From Cristatella mucedo (lineage: Eukaryota > Bryozoa > Phylactolaemata > Cristatellidae), in assembly GCA_009760855.2 (NCBI GenBank), contig WPIO01000008.1, positions 5,054,501 to 5,118,500 of the forward strand: 64,000 nucleotides of DNA, in the 5' to 3' direction. Numbering within the stretch: position 1 is the first letter of the stretch; each line of letters starts with the position of its first letter. The notes under the pieces were generated by a model. It had not been told where the DNA came from and searched no databases. It was given only the letters and a program-made list of their open reading frames with translations. Of the stretch, positions 17,585-36,267 are shown in pieces. The translations under genes and the position numbers were made by a program.

Positions 17585-17984
17585 CCACGTGGTCAACTAG
17601 ATTGGTCTTTAAATTCAAGAAATTCAGTCACATACCTGCTCTGCTGAATAAGTCAGCAAAGTTCAGAGTGTATAACGACCTTCTAAGGTATGCAGACTTA
17701 GGTAAAGTCTCACTGCTTGTTTGGCTTGATCTTTTGGCAGCATTGATTGACTACCAAGCCCTTCTCCAGCAACTCTCATCTCGCCTGGGCATTACTGGCA
17801 CTGCAATAGTTTAGGTCCTATCTCAATTGGAGACTTCAGAGAACTGATGACAACAGGCAAAAGTCATATGATGAGCCTCTTAACTATGGTGTACCTTAGG
17901 GATCTGTGTTTGGTAAACATATTTTCACAATGTATACTCCCTGTCGCCGATGCGATCACCAAGCACAATCATGGATTTCCTTTT
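17585..17984 (+). mobile_element. L2-A-type LINE, central RT region
   Basis: Contains YADLGKVSLLVWLDLLAALI followed by QLSSRLGITGTAI, the degraded 'LL-D-L-S-A-A-F-D-T-I' RT block, then a decayed 'GVPQGSVLGPLLFT'-type block (YGVP, GSVFG..., FTMYTPC in shifting frames). The region is cut by an S1 SINE. Confidence 0.75.
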
Positions 17985-18118
17985 TTATGGACCGAGATCG
18001 TGGGTTCGAATCCTGCAGTGAGCGACCCTTTATTGCTGCTGCAAGCAGTAGTGATAACCGTAAAGGTTCTTCTGTCGCTATTCAAAAGAGGCTGTTAAAT
18101 CAGCTAATGTTTTTTTTA
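17985..18118 (+). mobile_element. S1 SINE, 5' truncated
   Basis: Starts just before the B-box (GATCGTGGGTTCGAATCCTG) and runs through the body to the TAAATCAGCTAATGTTTTTT tail. The A-box head is missing. Confidence 0.8.
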
Positions 18119-18194
18119 GAGTCTCCCGCTGAGATAGGACCTCAACCATTGTAGTGCTCTGCCAGTGATGCCTATGCGAGATGACAGGCGCTCA

Positions 18195-18745
18195 CTCTGA
18201 AGCTAGGTTGTCTTTCGTGAACATTGCAATTGCCAAGTTAAACCACCTTCTAACCAACCTGCACTTGCTTCCCATCTATATATAATTCATTTATATATAT
18301 ATATATCATATATATATTCATCTAGAAGGTTTGGTTACTCACGCTTAGCTACCATCATTCTCTTGCACCAGCCTTCCCTATCCGAAATACTTCCCAAACA
18401 GGCTGGGCATCGTAGCCGATCTTCAAGATCGAGTCGTTTAGCTGTGCCTCTAACCAACCTCGAATCTTGGGTGACCTTTAGCTCTATGCTCCTAAAGCCA
18501 GGAACTCACTCCAACTGATGTCACGACATTCCCCGACTTTTCGTTTTAAAAGAATATAAAAACTTTATTATTCCTCACAGTATTTACTAGGTCCGTGCGA
18601 ACTGTCTTTTGTGTGCTATGCATGCTGACATTGCACATGTTATCCCTTTCCAATTGACATGTTTCCTTTGTAACACAATGTAAAGTGCCCAGAAAGATAT
18701 TTCGTGCTCATAGGGTGCTATACAATTCTTATTATTACTATTATT
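18195..18745 (+). mobile_element. L2-A LINE 3' end with an internal TA expansion
   Basis: RT C-terminal blocks in broken frames (CRLSFVNIAIAKLN, then the NQPRI/SNLG region, then TDVTTFPDF), followed by the terminal segment AATGTAAAGTGCCCAGAAAG and ATT repeats. A TATA run near 18282-18320 interrupts the '[12 protein letters not shown]' region. Confidence 0.75.
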
Positions 18746-18754
18746 TTTTACTTA

Positions 18755-19130
18755 TCCAGAGCAAAGATTAATGAGGCCTAACACAGCCTAGCTCTTTATC
18801 ATACACGTCTGAATTACTACCAGTTTCAGATCACGGTTGCCCTCGGGTTCTCTAAAGACGTTAGAATAAGCTGTCACCCTTTTTCACTTAAAGATAGTTG
18901 GCTGCAAAAGCTTTTGCTCGACCCGTCCTAAACTGGAGCTCAAGCCAATCATTCTTCCACTGCAACCTCTTTACTCCTGCTACGACGATGCTACTTACTT
19001 CCTTGACATTCTCCCTGGCTCACATATGCGACTAACGTTTTTGCCGCTAAGAGACCAAGTTCGTTGGCTACCGTAAGCACGCTGAAAGCCGCTTAGGCAT
19101 TGAGAGCACCACAGAAAAATCTACAGCCTA
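18755..19130 (+). mobile_element. L2-B LINE 3' end, strongly decayed
   Basis: Ends with GTTCGTTGGCTACCGTAAGC and CTGAAAGCCGCTTAGGC, matching the L2-B terminus at 38040-38090. Upstream coding blocks are barely traceable. Confidence 0.55.
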
Positions 19131-19912
19131 ATGCCTGCTTAGTTTTCGAAAACGAATGAAAGATGTTCACAAATGGTTAAAAGTCTCCGATGATGGAACT
19201 TTCATCGCCAACTGCCTGATTCTAACTGCTTACAGTGGGAGTGATACTTTCTATTCCTCCCAGCTAAAAGATCGGTTGGTAGACTCGTTTGAATCGATAC
19301 CTAAAATCGTGGAAGCTGCATTAACGAGCAGGTTTGCTTCAAAACTATTTTTGAGATTTAGACTACTACGATCATGCTTAGTTCCAAACGTTAGCAAGCA
19401 TTGATTTAACGGCACTGATGAGGCCACACATGCAATGCTATGTTACTTCCTTCCACAATACCCACTAATGGTAATAATAATTATTTGTTTCGTTAAGTAT
19501 CTTGGCGGTAAAATTATTTGAAATCAGACTATTAAGCAGCAAGGTCTGGTGAAATTTCTGAGATGCTTTCTTGCATTAAGGTTGGTTTTGACAATGAATA
19601 GTAATTTTCCAGCTCTGCTAAGATGACACGCCCATGCATTGAAAAGGTGCAGTCGAGCAATCTTGAATGGCACCAGGGTGAGCATTTGCAGATGTAAGCA
19701 GTGGGAAAGCAGTAGATACATAAATATATGTATTGCATGTCATTAGAACCGCATGATTTACATAGGACCAAGAGCTACCAACTACGGTCCTAAACAGATG
19801 GTGATCAAGGGGTACAGAGCAGAGATACGAGAGCCTGCTTAAAATGCAGACACTCTGCTGCTCGTCCGGCACGAAATACCGTGCACCCACGCACAGTCTC
19901 GTAGCAGCTTAA
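19131..19912. other. Intergenic DNA downstream of the nuclear receptor, nothing recognised
   Basis: No gene family or repeat family that I can name. Confidence 0.4.
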
Positions 19913-19978
19913 TTAGAAAAACAACTCCTTCCCAAGGGCAGCAAAGGCCCCAGTGTCCACGGTGAAGGAGCTTGCACA
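19913..19978 (-). CDS. Candidate alternative last exon of the nuclear receptor (AF-2-like)
   Basis: Speculative. On the minus strand, a CGAG acceptor-like site is followed by an open frame of 21 residues containing [17 protein letters not shown] and then TAA. The end (L-G-K-E-L-F) resembles an AF-2 core helix, which the main last exon lacks. The AT microsatellite separates it from that exon, and the donor it would need (GTCAAG after MPD, phase 0) is weak. Confidence 0.2.
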   Translation of the reverse strand, partial: CASSFTVDTGAFAALGKELFF

Positions 19979-19994
19979 CTCGACGACCAGCCGA

Positions 19995-20143
<149 letters not shown>

Positions 20144-20189
20144 AGGCCTACCGTAGGGTGGCAAGCCTGAGACACAGCTGATGGCAAAG

Positions 20190-27599
<7,410 letters not shown>

Positions 27600-28254
27600 G
27601 CCCTTGAACTTCGGTGCTTCCTTGCGCGCATTGATGCACTTATGTAAAAGTAGTGCGCTTCTGCGCGCACGTTGGCGCCATGAACGGAATCGCAGTTGTA
27701 GCGGTGTAGTCGCACAATTTTTTTGAATTCGGTTGACAGTGCTATTAAAATAATTCTTAGTCATTATTATAAAATTTTATTCTCAATTTTATTTTCGCTT
27801 CGCCAACGAAGCCAGTTTGTCCCTCCGCCTAGATTAACGTGCGGTGCTTCCGGGAGACCGGGTACATCTAGCAGTGTTAAGTACGTAAAGCGGACCCTCA
27901 GCGAAGTGTTTGTAACTAGCACCCTATCTAGGTATCCGGTAGATAAGAGAAGAGTTGCACTTGTGTCTTCGTTTTTGGACCTGGTGAATGACCGGTCGTG
28001 TTATCCGTTGTCGTTGCGTTGCCCTACCGCGCCAGTGCCGTTTATTAGGTAGGCGCACGGCCTAGCTGCATAGTTACTTCCAGTTGCTTACCGGAAGCAC
28101 GCCGCTAGCATCTCGGCCGGATTAACGGTATCTAGTTTCTCTCTATTGCTACCTTCGCTGTATGACAAAGCTTGGTTGTCAGAAGTCTCTCAGCCAGAGC
28201 CTGATATATGTATTATGTACCTTGTGCCTTTGCTTTGATCCCTCCCAGCCTTCG
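27600..28254. other. Nuclear receptor 5' flank
   Basis: The frame of exon 1 stays open 55 codons upstream to an ATG at 27764, so either the protein starts earlier or this is 5' UTR. No other gene recognised. Confidence 0.5.
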
Positions 28255-28620
28255 AGTACCTCGAATTCTCTCAACTCACTTGCTGCATGTATTGATGACA
28301 TCCGCACATGGATGGCAGCAAATTTTCTTAAACACTAAACCATGATGAAACTAACTTATTAGTTATGGGCAAACCCAGTGTGATTCAGAAAATTGGAAAG
28401 GCTGCCGCTCAAAATTGGCTCTGCCACCATATCTCCTGTTGAATCAGCTCGAAATCTAGGTGTCATGTTCCAAAGAGACCTCTCGTTAGACGACCACGTC
28501 AGCTTCACAATCAAGTCGGCCTACTTTCAGATACATATCATTGCTAAAATTCGGGTTTGTTTAGATAAGGATACCACGTCTATGTTGGTCCATGCATTGG
28601 TGACATCCTGTCTTGACTTG
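28255..28620 (+). mobile_element. L2-A LINE, RT C-terminal fragment
   Basis: Contains DDIRTWMAANFLKH, PVESARNLGVMFQRDLSLDD and ALVTSCLDL, the thumb/connection region just before the '[10 protein letters not shown]' block. It is cut off abruptly against an L2-B piece in the opposite orientation. Confidence 0.9.
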
Positions 28621-28895
28621 CGAGGTAGCTGAAACTGGTGCAACACTTCAGCTAGGTATGAAGGAACCATGGAGCCATGGCGGCCCTTGCGGATCAGGAT
28701 AACTTGGCTGCTCTGTATCTGTTGATCAACCGGCAGCTATCCAAGCTCTATCAGCAAAGGAGACACATTATCAAACCTCCGGGATTTGTATCTAGCCTTG
28801 CAGTCATATTCATCGCCAGCTGCAATGGCCTGGGGGCTCTTTTCGGTAGCCGAGCCAAAAGGGAATTACGCATAAGCCGAAGGGCTCGACCCCAA
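28621..28895 (-). mobile_element. L2-B LINE fragment, inverted against L2-A
   Basis: The minus strand matches the L2-B region of 38340-38590 (GCTGAAACTGGTGCAACACTTC, TCAGCAAAGGAGACACATTATC, 'ccgagccaaaagggaattac'). Confidence 0.85.
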
Positions 28896-29134
28896 GCCTC
28901 GGTCGCTTAACCCCTGTCAAGCAGTAGGTAGGTCAGGTCGCTACCAGGTTGTATACGTGGCACCAGTGTTGCTGGCAGTTGATGTGAAGCTTGTTTAGTT
29001 TCAAGTGGCAGTGTAGTGGTTTGTGTTGGTGATGAGTCTGATTCACACTTGTAAGCTAGCTGATGTCTCGAAGACGTTTTGAAGCCTGTCCTTTGTAGCT
29101 GGCATCGCCGACAGTCAAACTCGGATGGCAACGA

Positions 29135-29430
29135 ACTTACTCAAATTGAACGGCAAAACCAGCCTAATGCTAATGGGCAAGTCTGGTGTCATTTAGACCT
29201 TCAAAAGTCCAGCCCTAAATAAACGCCCGCCCATCGTACTGTATGTATCTCGTATAGCCTCCGAAAGCAGTTTGGGCGACCTGTTCCAAATTAATTTCTT
29301 GGGACTTCTTATTTAAAAATCACCTCAGCTCTTTAGTGAGATCTGCTTACTTTCAGCTGTGTAGCATTGGGACAATTCGGACTTGCTTAGATTAGGATAC
29401 GACATCCAATTTCGCGATGCATGCCTGCTG
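29135..29430 (+). mobile_element. L2-A LINE fragment, decayed
   Basis: Contains TSLMLMGKSGV and, further on, the CLLSAV*HW region, equivalent to 'LLVMGKPSVIQKL' and 'SAYFQLHNIAKIR' in better copies. Confidence 0.7.
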
Positions 29431-29449
29431 TTCCATTATAAACCTACGA

Positions 29450-29780
29450 GTGTTCACTCAGTAGCTTGTTCGGACAGCAGAGAGCCAGCCGATGCCCAAC
29501 ACCGACAGTTTATTACCACGAACGGAGCCGGAGAGAGCACGGGTCCCCTCAGCCCCTACTCTCGCTCCAGTCTTCTCCTCGACCCTGGCTGTCCCTTGGC
29601 CGACCCCGATGGTGAATCCACCAGCGGGTTATCGGCCTGTGTCAACGCCTCATTAGAAGCTGACTACAGCTGTGCACAGGCCCCAAATCCGGCCCGTCAA
29701 GTGAAGTTGCTGCTGATTCCCCTGTCGGTACTGACTAGAGCCCGAGAAATAGAAAATAGATTCGTATGCCGCTCATGATT
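29450..29780 (-). mobile_element. LTR-like fragment (possible solo LTR)
   Basis: On the minus strand: GC-rich lead, GGTAATAAACTGTCGGTGTT, then a short end segment. Partially similar to the 3290-3480 piece. No internal genes. Confidence 0.3.
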
Positions 29781-29931
29781 AAAATTTAATTTAATTTAAT
29801 AAAAATTTCTGAAGTTTTGATTTTATAGGGGAATAATTTTTGGAGAAAAGTTATTAAAAAGTGAAAGGTCTGTTTTATTGAAGGTAAGTGTTTAGCATTC
29901 TCCCCTGGTTCTTAATTAAATTAATTATCAA

Positions 29932-29974
29932 TGCTGCGTTTGACGAAATTATCGCGATTTCGTCAAACGCAGCA
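29932..29974. repeat. Perfect 18-bp inverted repeat, 7-nt loop
   Basis: TGCTGCGTTTGACGAAAT, seven bases, then its exact reverse complement. It sits in otherwise AT-rich unassigned DNA. Confidence 0.92.
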
Positions 29975-30499
29975 CTAGCAGTTGACACCTTCCAGAGGTT
30001 CGGCTACGGCTCACGGCAAGCGACTGGAGCTAGCCTGCATGTCATCAATATCTACTTATAAAGTAAAGTCTGCGTGTCGCTGATGAAAAAGCGTTGCCTC
30101 TCCTCCGCTGCTGGGCACGACGATTGCACAAGCTCAAACTCTGGCTCCTCTAGGGACGGTTAACCAAGGCGAAGGTCATACTAGAGGTTGCAGTTGCTTT
30201 TTTCATTTAGGGCTACAGCCATATGTCGACTAAACGAATCTCAAACCGGTAGCATTGCAGGGTCGGGTTAAAAGAAAACAGATAAACGAACCAGCGAGGC
30301 TGATTTGCTGCCTTCGCACCCGGTCGAGCAGCTGAGCTAATCCCCAGCCTATCCGGAAACCAGTGACATAACCCAAAAGGGTGGGCTGCTGCCTGGTCCT
30401 CAAGCCCTAATAGCTGCACATTGCCTACAACTCAGCGAAGCAAAGGACATGGCCAAGGCCTCGAGCAAGGTCAACATCCTTTTTAAATGTACCTATGTG

Positions 30500-30710
30500 A
30501 CAAATTTCAGCTCATTTAAAGATTTCGCTTCGTCTGCTCCCAAAGCCGGGGAGTCGCTGCAGACTGACTTCACGGCACACCTGACTTGACGCCTACAGCC
30601 AAGTTAAAAGCCCACACCTTTCCCACGTGAGCATTAGTAGCTAGCTCTCCATCCGTGCGAATCGCCCTTTATGCATTTCAGTTCTCTTAGGCTATAATAA
30701 TCATCTGACA
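30500..30710 (+). mobile_element. L2-A LINE 3' fragment, decayed
   Basis: Follows the end of ORF2 ('tgctcccaaagccggggagtc'), with TGACTTCACGGCACACCTGA and a remnant of the terminal segment (TTTCAGTTCTCTTAGGCTAT). Confidence 0.65.
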
Positions 30711-31870
30711 TGCTTCCATTCGAAACCAGCCTGTGTAAATCGATCGCCAGATACGATATTTTTTTAAACACTTCGTTTGTCATATTCGCTCGAGCTAAAG
30801 TTCGTCACATTCACACGTTCGTCATATTCACTTCCTTTTTATGAATTTCTATGTTGACTAGCAAGCAAGTGGCCAGCTCCCTAACTGAGCGGCATGCAGC
30901 TGGCGATTGCCGTAAATGTTGTTTCCTAGTCCAACGCAAGCACTCACGAGATATCAGAATGGCGGCTACAACCGAACCGTCAACGAGGCTCGAGGCCGCC
31001 TGCTCCCAGCAGCTCGAATGCGCGCGCACGCACCTGTCAGCCTGGTACATAAATAGCAATTTATTGCACTTTAGAATCGAACCTCGAAGCACCAATTGGA
31101 GCAGCACGCACATACAAAGAGCAGCAAGGCCTTAACTTAAGCCAAAACTCGTTTGCACCCATGCACAAACGAGATTCGTACGTGCTTGCTAAACGGTCTA
31201 GTCCCAGAACCTCGTCCGAGGCCCATCGAAGGAGGCCTCGCTCGGCCACGACGGCCGCGTGCTAGTGACTGATGCACTCCCTTGCAGCGGCCCACCGCTG
31301 GCGGCAGAGACCTCACTGGCTTGAGGCTGTGCACGAGCTGCAACCAGCTGCGGTGCGCCGACCGCGCACGTAGAAAAAATGCGAAGCCGGAGCACTTGCG
31401 CGCCCTCGGTGCTCGCATGGTGGCAAACAGGAAAACTAGTTGGCTTCCAGAAAATGAACGCCGGCTGGTCTCGAAAAAAAAACGATGTGGCAACAAAGCA
31501 GTAGCGGATGGATGAACCACCTCGTCGTGGTGTCACGTCTGACCAGGCCGTCAAGGTCCCGCGTGCGAAATGGTGCTTGCACGGCCGCCCACTGCCGAGC
31601 GATCGTGCGTGCGCTGATGTGCACGAGCGCTCGCGCGACGAATGAGTGCCTGCCAAGACTGGGCAGCTGGCTGGTGGGCCAGCCGACCGGAGGGGAGAGC
31701 TATGCTGTGCACAGCGACTAATGCCGATCTAACTCGGGCGAGCGAGCGAGCAAGGGGATAGCAAAGCAGGCAGCGGTGCCACGCGAAGCGTGAGCCAGTC
31801 AGCGAGTGCCCGCCAGCGGCTCCGGGCGGCCTCTTGGTCGGCAGCGGCCTCTTGGTCGGCAGAGGCCTGG
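30711..31870. other. 3' flank of the ORP8-like gene
   Basis: No gene recognised. An AATAAA on the minus strand at 31060-31065, about 805 bases past the stop, is one candidate polyadenylation signal. Confidence 0.5.
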
Positions 31871-32232
31871 CTACCAGCCGAGCCGCTGCAGCAGCACTTG
31901 CGCAGCGAGCAGAGCGACTACCAGCACGATCCAGTGGCTCATCGTCCGCGCAGACCATGCAGCCAGGCTGCTGCCCGCGGCAGCGCCGCTGCCACCGTCG
32001 CGCCCGCTGCTGCTGGCCGCCAGCGCAATCACGGTGGACTGCAGGCGCACCAGGCGCTCGTTGTTATCTCGCTGCAGGGCCACGAGCGGTTCGAGCGCCG
32101 CCTGCAGCGCCGCCGCAACGGACGCCGGCGGCAGCGCAGTGCTGCCGCAGATGATGCCGCTGCCGTCGAAGGCGGCGGCGGCTGCCACCTGCGGCTGGCC
32201 CGTCTTGGACGAGCGCTCCGTCAAGGGACGCT
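31871..32232 (-). CDS. OSBPL8: ORP8-like exon 15 (C-terminal anchor, stop)
   Basis: Acceptor CACTTTCTGCAG. A predicted helical stretch ([20 protein letters not shown]) is followed by [20 protein letters not shown] and a TAG stop: a tail anchor as in ORP5/8, though the anchor wording differs from vertebrates. Confidence 0.92.
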
Positions 32233-35200
32233 CTGCAGAAAGTGAAAAGGCAGACAAAACCAAGGGAAGTCATCCCGAAGAGATGGGCTCGCTCGCGGGA
32301 TCGCGCATCCCGAAGAGATGGGCTCGATGGGCAACGCTCCGGACGAAGGTAAGAAGCGCCCCCATCGCGATGCGCCGGGGGGGGGGGGTGAGTGCGCCTC
32401 CTTCCGGCTACGGGTCGAGATCGCTTGCTGCTGCTGCTTGTGCGGCGTCCTGGCGTGCGCAAAAAAGCAAGCGAGCACGCTGTCGAATTTACAGCTTGGC
32501 CCGGGCTGCTGGGGGTAGCCCTGTCGGGTTGTTAACCCGAGGCAGCTGCGCAGCCACGGGAATCGGGCTGAAACGGCCAGCGTGCACCCAGCATGCACGG
32601 GCATGTGACCCTTGTGGGTCGCCATCGCGTGGTTCCCACGCAAGGCGACTTTCCCAGCGCTCCATACCGGTGCGTGACCTATCCTTGCTTGCCACGCAAT
32701 TTGCCTCTTGCCTGCATGCTTGCCTGTACGCATTCTATACACTCTGTCTCTCTCATATCGCCAGTGCTCCGGAGCAGCGCACGCGACGGCTTCGAACACC
32801 AGCATGCATGCCCGTGTGCGTATTCCATCTGCTTGGTCAGCATACAATACAGCCGTCGTCATTACTAGCACACGTTTGTGGAGGCATCGCCATTCGTCGC
32901 TATTCTTTGTTGCGCCTCTGCCGCGCCGCGAGTCCCTACGCCCTTGACCTTGCTTCCCCGCCCCCGAGGAGCAGAGCAGCAGTCGATCGACGCGATAGGC
33001 AGCAGCAGCAGCCAACGAAAAAAGTGGGCGTAAACTGCAGCAGACTTGAGGCTTGGGCAGGGATGGACAAGGGCAGGTTGGGACTTGCTCGCTTGCTGGC
33101 CAGCAAGCGACCAGCGGGCCGGTGGCCACCAGCCATACCTTTGTCTGCTGAGGAATGACTAGCAGTAGACGAGTCCGACGCGCGGCGCATGCGCCGACGT
33201 CGTCGTGGCCCGCTATTGGCGACGACGGCGTTCGGCAGCATGTGGTCGGTCTGCGGCTGCAGCGGCTGGCACGGGCCAACGTTGACAACGCTCATTTGAC
33301 GCACGAGCGGCGTCTCGTGGCGAGTCCTCGTCTGGACGTTAAACTCGTGCTCAAACTGCATTATGTCATTCACCGGATCCCAGGGACGCAAGCTGCAACG
33401 CGACCTCGCAAGATAGAGCACTGGAGCATCGACTAGTCGGGGCATCGGCAAGGCTTCGCCAGGCAGGATGGCATCTCGACGAGGCAAGCGTTGACCCACG
33501 CAGCAGCGAATGTTGACCCACGTCGTAAGCAAAGACACGCCCCTCCCTATCATCAGCCCACGTGCGCGCCGCCAGGGGCAACGAAACGCTACGCTCCTAC
33601 GACGGCAGCGGAGCCTTTGCCCCTCTCCGGAGCCGGCAATGGGCCCTGGCGGCGTGATGGCAGCGCGGCGACGGGCCCCACGCACTCGGAATATTTGTAG
33701 ATCCAGTCGCCGGTGATGGCGTCGCGCTCGAACAGCCTCGGCACCCAGTCGACGTTGGCGAGCTTCCGCTCTTTGGCGGCCTTGCGCTGCTGGTCCTCCA
33801 GGTAGAATTTCTCCGCTGTCGCTCTCTCCTGATTGTTGCTTCGCAGGGCGTCGGCGACACGGATCCACAGTCTGAGCGTAAACGTCGTGGTGAAACGTCG
33901 ACTCGGCGGCAAAGAGGTGCATGCATAAACTCGCTGAACCGCACGCACACTTCTTTCCTGATGATGCATGCAAGCGGTCAGCCAAGCCGAACTCGAAGCC
34001 TGCGCGTGGCCTGCAGCAGGCTCCCATGTCCGCTCTGTCCTCCCCTGCGAGCTGAGCTGCTGCACAGAGCCGGCGAGAATGCGTTGGCAGCACAATTTAA
34101 AAGACGGGGGAGGTTGCTCTAAGGCGGCTGGCGGCCACAGTAATCTGGGCAGGGCATGCAGACTCCGGCAGCACACAACGACTCTGCTGGCTTTAGAGAA
34201 GATGGTGCTGGGCAGCAGAGTACCCAACAACGAACGGTTCACAGTCGGCGCTTCAAACGGCATTGGCGGCGGGGCGTGGTAGGTGCAGTGGCACCCTGAC
34301 TAACAGCAAAGCTGCAGAGCGCGCTTTCACGTGCACGATAGCAGTCGCAGGGCCGCAGCATCGCAGGCGGATGGCAAACACTCCTGCATCGTCGTTCGTC
34401 TAGCGCTCGGAACCGAAAAAATCACCAGGATGCAAAAACCAAAGAGAAAAAGATTTACCTGCTTACGCTCTCAGCTCGGCCAGGTCAACCACAGCCGAGA
34501 CTGCCCGCTCCTCTGCACATTATCCTAAGGATCCGAGCAACGTATTGCCAACGCCCCCTCCTGCTACCGCCGACGGCATCACCACGGTGCCTGCACGACT
34601 GGCCAGAGCTGTCACCCAGGGGCTTGTCAAGAATATGCGAGCGCCAAAACAAATCCGCTTATCTTTCCCCCTTTAGGAGAGGGAGCCGGGGCATGTGCAG
34701 CAGCATAAGGAGCAGCGTACTTCTCGGACTCGTAGCCCTCTTGGCTGTCCAGTGGGATGGTGTGGCGTCGAAGTCGATTGGTGATGACTTCGGGCGTAAC
34801 TTTCCACAGCAGTTCCGCCTACGCGGTCAGAAAGGAACAGAAAGATGTCTATGACCGCTGGCCAGCCGGTCGCCACAATCTCGGCCACCAGGGCTTTCGT
34901 CGCAGGGGGGGGGGGGAGAGGCCAGCTCGGACTCTGGCGCCGGCTAGCAGCGGCGTCCCTCTCACTCACCTCGCCAGTGTCGGCATCGCGCAGCCACACC
35001 TCGCTGTCCCAACGGCCGTCGATCGTAGCCAGCGTCTTTGATCCGAGCCTGATCTTGCCTGCCAGCTTGTTGCTGCTGCCGTCGCCGCCAATAAAGGGCT
35101 AGAACGTGTGCGGTCGTGCATGCACGCTCACACCTTGATGCCACGAGCCGACGATGGTGCAGATGATAAATGCCAACGAGCTGACAGTGTAGACAAACCG

Positions 35201-36202
35201 ACCCTAGCTAGGGAGCAGAACATGGAGGGGCGGGTACAACATGTGTGAAGCGCTTAGACAGAGATTTAGTTCACCGAGGGATCTATACAAAATGTATCAT
35301 AAGGTTGAGAGAAAAGTACACGCGGCATTTATTAAATCATTATTAAATCACTAAATTATTATCTCGTCAAATAATTATTAAATCACGATGCACAAACTTG
35401 TCCCTCAACCTTATATTATTCTTCTTCTTCTTTTTATTATTATTACTGTCGTGCAGGAGCAGCGGCCGAGCACTGACCTTGAGCTTGAAGTCGAGCTCGG
35501 CCCTGTAGCCAGTCTTTTCGCAGTCGATCGACACCTTGCCACCAAGCTCCATCGTCATCTGTCCGACGATGATGCCCTTGGCGTGGCCGTAGGGCATCGT
35601 GAGACGATAGTCCTCCCCGAGTTTCAGCAGTGTCAGCTTTGCTGCTCCGTCGAACACGGCCGACACCGAGTTGCCGTAGAACTTGGACTTGGCTAGTACG
35701 GAGCAGTTGATGCTGAACCCGTCCTGCCGATTGGTCACGTAGAAAGCCGTCACGGGCGGATGGTGCGACAGCTGCAACGACCGTGCACGCAAAGAGCTCA
35801 AGCCGTATCAAGCGCTCGCGCAGCCCGCTTCTGCTGAGTCGCCACCACGAATTTCAGTGCAAACCCGGTGCAACGAAGAGATATGTACAATGCCAACGCC
35901 ACCACGCAAGACCAATGCAATGCCTGCACACTGTCGGAGGATCAACTAGGGGGATACAACAAATGCCGAGTACAATGCCCCAATGCCACACCCCCACACG
36001 ACCGAGCCCAGGTCGGAGTACTGCTCTCGTTTGTTCAGCTGACGACAGTTAGGCCAGCCACATAAGGGCACAGTAGTAGCACACAAGAGACAGCTTTTTT
36101 CACATCTACAGGGAGGACATGGAAAGAGAAGTGGATGCTAGGAAACTATAAGGCAAGCAAGCAAATGCAAACAGGAGCGGGAGATGGAGTACAAGACATA
36201 GG

Positions 36203-36267
<65 letters not shown>

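Noticed and set aside
16871-18118. tRNA genes suggested by GGTTCGAATCC B-boxes
   Set aside because: No cloverleaf can be formed, and the same body and tail recur in several copies; these are S1 SINEs.
31806-33288. Overlapping frames of 355-450 codons on both strands near the 3' end of the ORP8-like gene
   Set aside because: GC-rich shadow frames. Only 31871-32232 and 33139-33392 fit ORP homology, splice sites and phase.
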